Below, one piece after another: positions 42,987 to 53,329 of a stretch of 64,000 nt of DNA. The position numbers were made by a program, and so were the translations under genes. A model generated the notes under the pieces. The model had not been told where the DNA came from, searched no databases, and was given only the letters and a program-made list of their open reading frames with translations. How positions within the stretch are numbered: position 1 is the first letter of the stretch; every line of letters begins with the position of its first letter. The DNA lies in NCBI GenBank assembly GCA_905147135.1, contig LR990049.1, positions 18,989,428 to 19,053,427 on the forward strand, given 5' to 3'. Origin of the DNA: Blastobasis lacticolella. Taxonomy: Eukaryota; Arthropoda; Insecta; Lepidoptera; Blastobasidae.

Positions 42987-43345
42987 GAGCGTCGGTGGCC
43001 GAGCAGTTAGAATATCCGACTCGTAAGCCAGAGGTCCTGGGTTCGAATCCCGCTCCGGCCATGTACCAATGACTGTTTTCTGAGTTATGTACATTAGTTG
43101 ATTACTAACCGATGCTCTTACGATGAGGGAAAACATCGTGATGAAACCTGCACCTTCAGGCGACTGGATGAGTAACCATGATTCAATCCGGTCAGGTTCC
43201 CCTGGTAGCATGTTCATGGAGGTCAGATGGCAGTCGCTCCACCGTAATTACCTGACCTGCCAAATCCTGGATCATGGTCAAGGCGGACCCCGGGCCCTCG
43301 TGCGCGAGAGCACAACCGCGACATTAACGCCAAGATGTTGATGAT
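42987..43345 (+). mobile_element. SINE-A reference copy, tRNA-derived
   Basis: Starts GAGCGTCGGTGGCCGAGCAG, giving a TGGCCGAGCAGTTAG A box, and has a perfect GGTTCGAATCC B box 47 bp downstream: a two-box RNA polymerase III promoter in a tRNA-like head of about 75 bp. The body then carries ATGAAACCTGCACCTTCAGG, the ATGATTCAATCCGGTCAGG block, CCGTAATTACCTGACCTGCC, CAAATCCTGGATCATGGTCA and GACATTAACGCCAAGATG, and it ends in GATGATGATGA. About 17 other copies or pieces occur in this window. The (GAT)n tail resembles the RTE/LINE-3 tails, so the mobilising LINE may be one of those. Confidence 0.9.
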
Positions 43346-44102
43346 GATGATTATTTTAAAAATACTTCAACCTTTACATTTCCACGGAGACTTAAAAATA
43401 GTCTTCATAACTACACGTGCCACCAGCCCCCGCACTTTTCCCGAATTGCACAGCTTTATAAAGCTGCTGCGCTGCAAAATAAATTATTGGCAACATTATT
43501 ATTACGACGAAGCTACTTCCCAGAACCCTAGAGCTAGCAATTAATCTCCGACCGTCACAACTGCAACTTCTAGGAGTTTGTGGTACACTAATAAAGTAGG
43601 TACGGTCCGTATAATCTCAGATTCAATTAGTGCAGTGGCGGGCGCTGGCGCAAATTGATCGTTTGTAGCTACCGACTAATCGCACCATCGCCTGCCTCGC
43701 CTGCTGGGCGATCGCCTCACGGAATATCGGTCGCTAGCGCCGTAGCTTAGATACCCTGCAGATGTGGAACTGCGGTGATTGTATCACTATTTTAGGCGCG
43801 GGTGGCACTAGGCATAATATACTCCTAAGCATTCATGCGTCTCAAAATCGGTGTCATAAAGTTAAGAATGACTTGGCCAGTTTAGGTTATACGGATACAG
43901 TCCAAGGCTTCAAGTCCGCTAATTTACTTATTCTTCGATTGAATTGTAATTGGATCGTAATTGCAGCACAATTGCAGTTTGGCACGTTTTTGGTATTCTG
44001 ATACTGTTACAAATAGCTTGAACCACAATTCGATAAAGCCAAATAAATTAGTTTGATGATTACTTTAGAGCATGGCTCTTGGTTCCTAATAATAAGGCTC
44101 GG
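43345..44102. other. No gene recognised
   Basis: 43625-43745 is GC-rich with GGGCGCTGGCGCAAATTGAT and, inverted, TCGGTCGCTAGCGCC, a weak inverted pair. Frame at 43762-44001 has no recognisable domain. Confidence 0.4.
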
Positions 44103-44353
44103 GCTCCACTCATGCAGTGCAGTGCACTGCGCGGCGCACCGCACGGTGCCACGTCACGGTGACAACAAAGAAAACGGTGGTGTTATTCTGGTTTTTCAAG
44201 TTAGGCAACGTTCGCACGAGAGATTTACGAAATATTGTGAGTTAGACAACGTTTGCACGAGAGCTTTTTCGATGCTTTTACGCGCGTTATTTTAAACGAC
44301 TCGTATGATTATTGACCATATGTCTCCGACTGTCTGATAACACACAGGCGTAA

Positions 44354-44388
44354 AAAGTGACTGGAGATTTTTTATCTCCAGTCACTTT
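44354..44388. repeat. Perfect hairpin within each arm
   Basis: AAAGTGACTGGAGAT is followed after a short T/A spacer by ATCTCCAGTCACTTT. The same hairpin is in the right arm at about 50388-50422. Confidence 0.85.
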
Positions 44389-45449
44389 GCAACCAAGAAA
44401 CTGTCTCAAATGCAACCAAGAGAAGCGTACGAAAAGGATGTCATTCATTTTAGATTAAACGCTGAAAGTGCCGGCCAGAAAAATATTATGCAATTTTCAG
44501 AGACAGGTTCAGACAGGTTCTATTATTTCTTACTATGGTGCCAAACCAGTACGCCCACCACCACCACTATGTACCACCGGGCGTACAGTAGGTACTAAGT
44601 ATCGCTTTTCTAAAAGCCAATAACAATCGACCGTCGGACGTGCCGATTTGACGTCACAGTAAACAATGTTAAGAACTGTTTTCTCTATTGGAAACTAATA
44701 ATTTAGTTCTGGCGGACACTTAAGTTTTTGATACAAAAATGTATGAAACGCGAATGTTGCTTTTTCTTAACTAAAAAGTATGTATAACAAAAGAAATATG
44801 TCAAGAAATTGGACCACCTCGATTGATCTTCCGCAAATACTATACTATAACTGATACTTTTTACCCGACTACGATGGAGCTAAAGGAGGGTGATGAAGTT
44901 AACAATCTATGTATGTAAAGTTGATAAACGTGGAAGAATCGACAAAGATTTGTTAGGACTATAGCAAGTGGAACAATGTCGTCTCTACCTACTCTTGCGG
45001 GAGAAAGGGGCTTGTATGTATGTATGTGGATATGAATGTTTGTATGGATGTTAATTCTAGCTCATAAACTACTTGTTGATTTTTGTTAAAAGCGTATTGA
45101 TTGTCCGATGGTTACAGGCGCTATGATAATACATTCAATATATTATCTTGAGGATATAAGAACATAAAAACTTCAAATCTTTTTCAATTCAGAAGATTGA
45201 TTCGGTCATGTTGGGAATTTTTATTCACATTGGTTGATTCTGTTGTGGGATATACCGCACTGCTTAAATTTGTCCTCAACTGGTTGAAGACATGATTTTG
45301 GGACAATATTACGACAAAATGTTTTACAACGTAGTTATTTCTGTCCTTTACGAATGTTTACTTAAACTGAGTGTATACCACGGTGGCTCATTCAAAATTA
45401 TAACTACAAAGTATAACATCAGTAGTAAGTATAAAGAGAGTGTATAAAA

Positions 45450-46000
45450 CTTAAATAACTCGGAAACCATTACTCTTAGAAAACTAGATCCTAAAGAGAA
45501 ATTATAGTGCCCGTCAATATCTATAAGTATTTGCTGTTCTGGAACAAGCGTTTTAAGGCCAATAGTTTAAGAGTTATTACAGGTTTAAGATTGACAGCTG
45601 TCAACCGAAATAAAGATCTCGACTATCATTTCTCTTCAGGAACTAGTGTTCAAGGAGCTATAGTTTTAGAGTTATTACAGTATTAAGTTTGACAGCTGTC
45701 AACCGAAATGTAGATCTCGACGAGCACTATCATTTCTCTTCAGAAACTAGTGTTCTAGAAGCGATAGTTTAAGAGTTATTACAGTATTAAGTTTGACAGC
45801 TATCATCCGGAATATAGATCTCGACGAGTACTATAATTTCTCTTTGGGAACTAGTATACTAGCACCAATAGTTTTAGAGTTATTACAGTAATTATTTTAG
45901 CAGTTATTAAGTTTGACAGGTGCCATCCAAAATGTAGATTTCTACGAGTACCAGCATTTCTTTTTAGAAACTAGTGTTCTAGAACCAAACATGCCTTATT
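45450..46000 (-). repeat. 104-bp repeat array A
   Basis: About five units in the left arm, each with a GACAGCTGTC- or GACAGGTGCC-type core, GAGTTATTACAG and CTAGTGTTCTAG. Reads as the inverse of arrays B and C. Confidence 0.85.
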
Positions 46001-46073
46001 TATTATTCGGGATGAATTGAGAAGAGAATGACGACAGGATCACGAAAGCGAAACAACTACTATAATGTTAAAG

Positions 46074-47158
46074 TTCATCCCGAATTATAAATAAGGCATG
46101 TTTGGTTCTAGAACACTAGTTTCTAAAAAGAAATGCTGGTACTCGTAGAAATCTACGTTTTGGATGGCACCTGTCAAACTTAAAACTGTAATTACTCTGA
46201 AACTATTGGTGCTAGAATACTAGTTCCTAAAGAGAAATGATAGTACTCGTCAAGATCTACATTCCGGATGATAGCTGTCAAACTTAATACTGTAATAACT
46301 CTTAAACTATCACTTCTAGAACACTAGTTTCTGAAGAGAAATGATAGTGCTTGTCGACATCTACATTTCGGTTGACAGCTGTCAAACTTAATACTGTAAT
46401 AACTCTTAAACTATCACTTCTAGAACACTAGTTTCTGAAGAGAAACGATAGTGCTCGTCGACATCTACATTTCGGTTGACAGCTGTCAAACTTAATACTG
46501 TAATAACTCTGAAACTATCGCTCCTTAAACACTAGTTCCTGATGAGAAATGACAGTCGAGATCTACATTCCGGATGACAGCTGTCAATCTTAAAACTGTA
46601 ATAACTCTGAAACTATTTGCCTTAAAACGCTTGTTCCAGAACAGCAAATACTTATAGATATCGACGGGCACTATCATTTCTTTTTGGGATCTAGTTTTCT
46701 AAGAGTTATTTAAATTTATACACTTTCTTTATACTTACTACTGATGTTATACTTTGTAGATATAATTTTGAATGAGCCACCATGGTATACACTCAGTTTA
46801 ATTAAACATTCGTAAAGGACAGAAATAACTACGTCTTAAAACATTTTGTCGTAATATTGTCCCAAAATCATGTCTTCAACCAGTTGAGGACAAATTTAAG
46901 CAGTGCGGTATATCCCACAACAGAATCAACCAATGTGAATAAAAATTCCTAACATGACCGAATCAATCTTCTGAATTGAAAAATTTTGAAGTTTTTATGT
47001 TCTTATATCCTCAAGATAATATATTGAATGTATTATCATAGAGCCTGTAACCACCGGACATTCCGCCATCTGTCAATGTACTTGCATACAAATTGCTCGG
47101 CGTGTAACAAGTTTTGCCACATCGTGCAGTGCACTGCGCAGCGCACTGCATGAGTGTG
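46074..47158 (+). repeat. Third, partial right arm in the loop
   Basis: 46074-46705 is array B, 46705-47057 is identical or nearly so to the inner part of the true right arm (49309-49655). At 47058 it switches to a different end, GACATTCCGCCATCTGTCAA...GTGCAGTGCACTGCGCAGCG, closing with CACTGCATGAGTG. So it looks like the right half of a related, shorter element or a deleted duplicate. Confidence 0.75.
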
Positions 47159-47284
47159 CGTTCAAGAACGTAAGCTCCTTCCCTTTTTCTGATTCTTTAA
47201 CATTATAGTAGTTGTTTCGCTTTCGTGATCCTGTCGTCATTCTCTTCTCAATTCATCCCGAATAATAAATAAGGCATGTTTGGT

Positions 47285-47905
47285 TCTAGAACACTAGTTT
47301 CTAAAAAGAAATGCTGGTACTCGTAGAAATCTACATTTTGGATGGCACCTGTCAAACTTAATAACTGCTAAAATAATTACTGTAATAACTCTAAAACTAT
47401 TGGTGCTAGTATACTAGTTCCCAAAGAGAAATTATAGTACTCGTCGAGATCTATATTCCGGATGATAGCTGTCAAACTTAATACTGTAATAACTCTTAAA
47501 CTATCACTTCTAGAACACTAGTTTCTGAAGAGAAATGATAGTGCTCGTCAACATCTACATTTCGGTTGACAGCTGTCAAACTCAATACTGTAATAACTCT
47601 TAAACTATCACTTCTAGAACACTAGTTTCTGAAGAGAAACGATAGTGCTCGTCGACATCTACATTTCGGTTGACAGCTGTCAAACTTAATACTGTAATAA
47701 CTCTGAAACTATCGCTCCTTGAACACTAGTTCCTGATGAGAAATGACAGTCGAGATCTACATTCCGGATGGCAGCTGTCAATCTTAAAACTGTAATAACT
47801 CTGAAACTATTTGCCTTAAAACGCTTGTTCCAGAACAGCAAATACTTATAGATATCGACGGGCACTATCATTTCTTTTTAGGATCTAGTTTTCTAAGAGT
47901 TATTT
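47285..47905 (+). repeat. 104-bp repeat array C
   Basis: About six units; anchor positions of the ACTAG(T) word are 47297, 47417, 47521, 47625 and 47729, giving 104-bp spacing after a longer first unit. Several units contain TTGACAGCTGTCAA, a perfect 14-bp palindrome. Confidence 0.9.
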
Positions 47906-48124
47906 AAAGGAGACAGTCTAGTTTTTTCCTGACCACCAGCCGGCATAATGAGATTTGTAATGGATAAAGCTTATAAAACGTAATGTCCTCTCGTAATTAT
48001 TTAAATTCTTTAGCTAGCCAATTTTTTTATATTAATGTTTAAAATATTACTAATTTGCTATGAAACGAACGCATTCTTGGCATGAAATTATGAACACACC
48101 CGAAAAAAGTTATAAATGCAGAAA

Positions 48125-48223
48125 CTTATCTGACCCGGTGGCCAAAACTGGAATCAAGTGTCGCCATTTTGAAATGTCATGTCAATGCCATTAACAGCGA
48201 CGCTGTCACTGGGTCAGATTAAG
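48125..48223. mobile_element. Very short MITE, CTTATCTGACCCGGTG family
   Basis: 99 bp with ends CTTATCTGACCCGGTG and CACTGGGTCAGATTAAG. The inner GTGTCGCCATTTTGAAATGT is shared with 9366-9449. Confidence 0.75.
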
Positions 48224-48689
48224 TTTGTGACACTGCATAGACAGACAGGTAAAAAAATCCTAGGTTTGGACGTTGACAATGACAGGCATGTCATTGTTTT
48301 TGTCATACACTGCCACTAATGACGAATGAAACTGCATACTCCGTTAGGAAGACCTGCCCTGTGGTTGTGATTTCGAAGGCGATGATAGGCTGTGAGCGAG
48401 TTAATTAGCCATAATAATATGTATTATGATGCTTGGGAATTCTAGTTATTATTTTAAGTTTCTTTTTGGCCACATCCGTCGGCCATTTTATGTATCAAAA
48501 GGTGTGTGTCACGCATTGTACGCATTTTTGCCGTTGTGCCCCTTAAAAGGAGTTTTCTTACAGAGCCATAACGTTGTCAGACCATGTGACAGCGTCGCTG
48601 TTGTTGACATTGGCATGATATTTCAAAATGACGAGACTTAATTCCAGTTTTGTCCATTATGTCAGATATGTTATTATTATATAGTAAAA

Positions 48690-48870
48690 ACCAGGGGTAA
48701 GCAATGCTAGTAATGCAAGGGAGCTGGATGGGTGACCATTTCGTATTTGAGGATAGTCAAACGTTAGCACCGCAACGAGTTGGAAACTCGTTATGTGTGC
48801 CCCCTAATACCGTTGGCGAAGCGAGGTCGACCGAGGTGTTGTACATACCATGATTCTAAGGAAATCTAGT
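48690..48870 (+). ncRNA. 5S rRNA-derived sequence (SINE or pseudogene)
   Basis: GGTAAGCAATG is followed exactly 21 bp later by GGATGGGTGACC. In insect 5S rRNA the box A word AAGCAA and the box C word GGATGGGTGACC are separated by the same 21 bp, so this retains the internal RNA polymerase III promoter of a 5S gene. The start of 5S and its 3' stem are not recognisable, and the downstream sequence is foreign: it includes a perfect 8-bp hairpin AACGAGTT-GGA-AACTCGTT (48774-48792). Best explained as the head of a 5S-derived SINE or a 5S pseudogene; not a functional 5S gene. Confidence 0.6.
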
Positions 48871-50877
48871 TCCTGTGCTAGTTCATTCTGGGCACATCCG
48901 TCGGCTATTTTATGTAACATCAAAAGGTATGTCACGCGGCACGCCGCATTACCAGTGTTTTCTTAAAGCGAACGCATTACACGCATTATTGAACATAACG
49001 CCCTCTCCTCTTGAAAGGAGTTTTTTCTTTCCTCATTGATTTCTCTTCGCTATGACGAAAAAAACTTCTTACTCCGGGCGTAAAAGGAATTTCTTCTTTC
49101 TTGTTCCAGTGTTGCATGAGTGTCGCGTGAGTGTTGCAGTTTTGCTAAAAATATTATGTTTTCGAAAAATAATTGTGAAGAATTGGCTAGACATAGATTT
49201 ATTTTTTTAACTGATACGAGTTCCGTATTTTTCATACTTCCATTTTTCATTCACTTTGTACCGGCTGGATCTTAGTGAACACCTTGTATGAACCGATAGA
49301 CCGTATCCTTTATACACTCTCTTTATACTTACTACTGATGTTATACTTTGTAGATATAATTTTGAATGAGCCACCATGGTATACACTCAGTTTAATTAAA
49401 CATTCGTAAAGGACAGAAATAACTACGTTGTAAAACATTTTGTCGTAATATTGTCCCAAAATCATGTCTTCAACCAGTTGAGGACAAATTTAAGCAGTGC
49501 GGTATATCCCACAACAGAATCAACCAATGTAAATAAAAATTCCTAACATGACCGAATCAATCTTCTGAATTGAAAAATTTTGAAGTTTTTATGTTCTTAT
49601 ATCCTCAAGATAATATATTGAATGTATTATCATAGAGCCTGTAACCACCGGACAATCAATACGCTTTTAACAAAAATCGGCCAAGTATATTTAGAGCTAG
49701 AATTAACATCCATACAAACATTCATATCCACATACATACATACAAACCCCATTCTCCCGCAAGAGTAGGTGGAGACGACATTGTTCCACATGCTATGGTC
49801 CTGACAAATCTCTGTCGATTCTTCCACGTTTATCAACTTTACATACATAGATTGTTATACATATATAGATTGTTAACTTCATTACCCTCCTTTAGCTCCA
49901 TTGTAGTCGGGTAAAAAGTATCAGTTATAGTATAGTATTCTCGGAAGATCAATCGAGGTGGTCCAATTTCTTGACATATTTCTTTTGTTATACTTTTTAG
50001 TTAAAAAAAAGCAACATTCGCGATTCATACATTTTTGGATCAAAAATTTAAGTGTCGGCCAGAATAAAATTATTAGTTTCCATTAGAGAAAACAGTTCTT
50101 AACATTGTTTACTGTGACATCAAATCCACACGTCCGACGGTCGATTGTTATTGGCTTTTAGAAAAGCGATACTTAGTATCTACTGTACGCCCGGAGGTAC
50201 ATAGTGGTGGTGGTGGTGGGCGTACTGGTTTGGCACCATAGTAAGAAATAATAGAACCTGTCTGAACCTGTCTCTGAAAATTGCATAATATTTTTCTGGC
50301 CGGCACTTTCAGCGTTCTAATCTAAAATGAATGACATCCTTTTAGTACGTTTCTCTTGGTTGCATTTGAGACAGATTCTTGGTTGCAAAGTGACTGGAGA
50401 TAAAAAATCTCCAGTCACTTTTTACGCCAGAGTGTGATCAGACAGTCGAAGACATATGGTCTATAATCATGCGAGTCGTTTAAAATAACGCGCGTAATAG
50501 CGTCGAAAAAGCTCTCGTGCAAACGTTGCCTAACTCACAATCATTCGTAAATCTCTCATGCGAACGTTGCCTTACTTAAAAACCAGAATAACACCACCGT
50601 TTTCTTTATTGTCACCGTGACGTGGCACTGCGTGGTGCGCCGCGCAGTGCACTGCACTGCATGAGTGGAGCTAGTCGCAAGATGAAGGAGGCTATGAGCT
50701 TACGCATCAGCGGTCAAACTTTCTTTGACAAGGTCGGTTTTCTATTTCATTCACACGCGTTGTATCTGTACTAAAAAAAGTAGACAGATATATGTGTGTG
50801 AACTGTGTCACATAAAGAGGAAAGATTCGAACTGTTGGTAAAAAGAAACAGTCAGATGTGACGTTTCATGTTGACAT

Positions 50878-51088
50878 CGCACCGCACGCTGCACGATGGG
50901 GCCAAATTGAAAAACGTAGACAAAATTCATACAGAACTGACATTTCGGGCTTGGATTGCGGGTTTTGCCCCATCATGCAGTGCGCCGCGCGGCGCGCTGC
51001 ACAGTGGGACATTTCGCCATCTGTCAGTGTACTTTAACAAGTTTTGCCACATCGTGCAGTGCACTGCGCAGCGCACTGCATGAGTGTG
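50878..51088. repeat. Detached termini related to the foldback element
   Basis: 50878-50903 is the inverse of GCCCCATCATGCAGTGCG at 50967, making a 120-bp inverted structure. 51007-51088 repeats the terminus seen at 47058-47158, with a 17-to-30-bp indel, down to CACTGCATGAGTGTG. These are remnants of a second element of the family. Confidence 0.65.
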
Positions 51089-51361
51089 TCTTCAAGATAA
51101 AACAGCAAGTTGCTATTATTAACAAATTCTCCTCCACCCGAAATGTGTGTTTTTCACTTTCTTACAAGGGTCTATATCCGGGACCATGACAGGCGTTCGC
51201 CCGCTAATCTGTGATGGAAAATCCAACTAGAAATCCAACAAAGGCCGAAGTAACTCAGTATGGATACTCAGCCAGATAAATCCATTCTCACGGCTCTAAC
51301 CCAACTATGACGACTAAGTTCTCCTAATCTTAAATATGTTCTCATTCTGATAACATTTGCT

Positions 51362-51572
51362 TGGACAAATTCACACAGCGCCATCAAGCCCCAAAGTAAG
51401 CAAAGTTTAGTTAGATAACTGATAAACAACTTATATACCTTTTTTAAAATACATGCTTATTATACATACTTCACCCAGATCCACAACAGAAATTAAAATT
51501 CATCATTTAAATTTCAGCTCGGCTCTGCGTGGCGACCGGCATGTTAACAAACTCAACTACTTAGGTCGTAAA
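51362..51572 (-). mobile_element. SINE-B, diverged
   Basis: GGACAAATTCACACAGCGCC at the 3' side, TATTATACATACTTCACCCA in the middle and a much decayed head. The B box has been lost by a small deletion. Confidence 0.7.
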
Positions 51573-52166
51573 CGAACGAATGAACGAATGATAAACAAAC
51601 ACAAAACGATAGTAATAAAAATTACCCTTTCTCAAGACGACGCCTTCACCGATTCCAGAAGTAATACGAATACTAAATCCCGGGGAACGGGAAACAAACC
51701 AGGGAATAATGTAAGGCGGAGCCATATCCAATAAAAAGGCGGAATACAAAACAATCCTTTATCTATGAGATAATCCCGGACGCATAACGGACGTGACGGG
51801 ATTTTGTTATTTGTTGCATAAATTTCCCGGTGTCCGGTGTACCAGTTCTCTGATTTCCTGTGGCAGAATTTCCGGCGTATGGTCGTTTTTCCTTAATGCG
51901 TCCGTAATGTGTTGAACAGTTATGATTGGTAGGAATACTGGACCGTATGAAATTCGACCTTTACAATAATATTGATTACAAAATCACTTGAGTATAATAA
52001 AGACCTTGGTCAACCTATCCGGGCCAACTGACGCACATCTAACATGGGCGAAACTCGTTGCGGTGTTGAGAGTTCGACTAATCTCAGAGAGCGAAACGGT
52101 CACTCATTAAGTTTGCGGATTCTGTGAACGTTGCTTATCGGTTAAGCAAGCTGCCACTAATCCATT
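51572..52166. other. No gene recognised
   Basis: 51775-51900 is somewhat GC-rich. No repeat or domain recognised. Confidence 0.4.
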
Positions 52167-52362
52167 GGTCCTATTTAAAAACCGCTCGCATCCACGCGAG
52201 CGCTCGCGTTCTAATTCTTGTCTATCTCTAGCAACTTACCACAAGTATGAAAGGGATAGGCAGTGCACGCGAGTGCGAGGACTCAGCTTAGCTATCACGA
52301 ATGCGAAAGAGACGATGAGATGCGAGCGCTCGGACGGATGCAAGTAGTTCAAAATTAGGACC
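52167..52362. mobile_element. MITE, 196 bp, GGTCCTATTT family
   Basis: Left GGTCCTATTTAAAAACC, GCTCGCATCC, GCGAGCGCTCGCG; right end is the inverse, GGTCCTAATTTTGAACTACT, GCATCCGTCCGAGCGCTCG. Single ends of the family are at 22725-22795 and 62370-62410. Confidence 0.75.
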
Positions 52363-53130
52363 CTAGGGCTTCGATTATGGTACGGATATCGTCTCAGTTG
52401 CAGTAACATTACAATTACATCGCATGTCAAACGTGTTATTGTTATTAAAATGACAGATGTTGAGTTGCAACTTTCACGAGTTAAAACTTTTTCACAATTC
52501 GTTTCTGGTACTTAGTTGCATTGTGGTTTTATATGGCTGTTGGTACACCTATAAATAAATAAATTACTAAGTTGCATCTTTCTTAGTTGTCAATAAAATC
52601 ATTCTGTCTTCAATTCTGTCAACGAAAACGTGTCAAAGGTCGAACAATGATTTAACTGCAATTTAACTGGGATGATGCTAGGACTGACTCGATACCTCGA
52701 CGTAGTTATAGTAACGTCACAGTTACATTGCAACATAATAACAATTGCATTGCACACCAGAATTGGTATCCAGGGCCGCTTCCCGTACGTTTCGTAAGAA
52801 TTCTGGATAGGTAATTATGTACAATTTATGCTTCAAGCCCCTTCTACGCTCCATGCTCTGTGGCCAAGATGTGAGACGTCCAAGTGGCGAGCTTAACGAC
52901 GCTGAGCACGCGACCTGCGGATATCATCTTAGATTACTCAGAAGATCTATTAAAGGATGTATCGTATTGTTTTCCGACAATTTATTTAGTTTCGCTTCTT
53001 TGTTCGTTATCAGTTTGCGATTTTGGGCTTCTTGTTGAGGTTTTGTGTTTCTATTGTGCTCGTACGCACATATATACAGATTTTTCGTTGGAAGGAGCGA
53101 TTCCGGTGGAACTCTTTTTTTATAACTACA
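52362..53130. other. No gene recognised
   Basis: Contains repeated GTAAC/GTTAC words (52400-52450 and 52700-52750), but no clear inverted ends. Frames at 52817-53222 show no domain that I know. Confidence 0.35.
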
Positions 53131-53320
53131 ATAGTCTGGCATGGGGACGGCCCCCTTTGACGTGGTGGACTTGGATGGTGAAACTTGTAGAGGGAACCCA
53201 TTTACCGGACCCGATAACCTAAGATAGAATATCTTGGCGTCTTAGGATAAGGAGAGCCGACCCCACCTAACGTGGGATAAGGACAAGATAAAGAAAAGGA
53301 GGGGCCTAACCAGGCATTTA
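53130..53320 (+). mobile_element. LINE 3' end (RTE-like)
   Basis: GRPPLTWWTWMVKLVEG resembles the GRPPxRWTDDLVKVAG motif of RTE-type C-termini. It is followed by GCCGACCCCACCTAACGTGG and GATAAGGACAAGATAAAG, an ending typical of a lepidopteran LINE. Decayed. Confidence 0.45.
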
Positions 53321-53329
53321 CCGCCATCT

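Larger units (their letters stand above)
44103..46073. repeat. Left arm of the foldback element
   Basis: Order from the edge: GC-rich terminus; AACGTTCGCACGAGAG and AACGTTTGCACGAGAG, an internal short direct repeat; a 17-bp perfect hairpin stem (AAAGTGACTGGAGAT, inverted at once, 44354-44388); R4 at 44925-45030; a block ending TATAAAGAGAGTGTAT at 45445; then the 104-bp repeat array in minus orientation. Every segment recurs inverted in the right arm. Confidence 0.85.
47909..49308. mobile_element. 1.4-kb insertion in the right arm
   Basis: In the third arm TTATTTAAATTTATACACTT is continuous; in the right arm the same text is split between 47908 and 49309. The insert holds a CTTATCTGACC MITE, a MITE scrap (48590-48675, minus), a 5S-like sequence, and two copies of CACATCCGTCGGC(C/T)ATTTTA (48468 and 48896). 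Its own class is not recognised. Confidence 0.7.
44103..50671. mobile_element. Large foldback element, about 6.6 kb
   Basis: Two long inverted halves, 44103-46073 and 47195-50671 (the latter interrupted by 1.4 kb), flank a loop that holds a third partial arm. Both outer ends read CACTCATGCAGTGCAGTGCA inward from near the edge. The arms differ by scattered substitutions and small indels (for example GTACCACCGGGCGTAC against GTACCTCCGGGCGTAC), so this is not a mirror assembly error. No transposase frame is visible. The composition is that of a foldback or very long inverted-repeat DNA transposon. No convincing target-site duplication was found. Confidence 0.85.
47195..50671. repeat. Right arm of the foldback element
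   Basis: Inverse of the left arm, from CTTTAACATTATAGTAG to the outer CATGAGTG. Array C at 47285-47905, a foreign insert at 47909-49308, then the outer arm 49309-50671 including R4 at 49735-49855. Confidence 0.85.

Noticed and set aside
42987..43065. tRNA gene
   Set aside because: Has A and B boxes but cannot be folded into a full cloverleaf by eye and belongs to a repeated SINE body.
48690..48870. Functional 5S rRNA gene
   Set aside because: Only the internal promoter region is recognisable; the 5' part and the 3' closing stem are absent.
44103..50671. Artificial palindrome from a chimeric read
   Set aside because: Arms differ by many substitutions and indels, one arm has a 1.4-kb insert, and a third partial arm is present; a mirror artefact would be near-identical.
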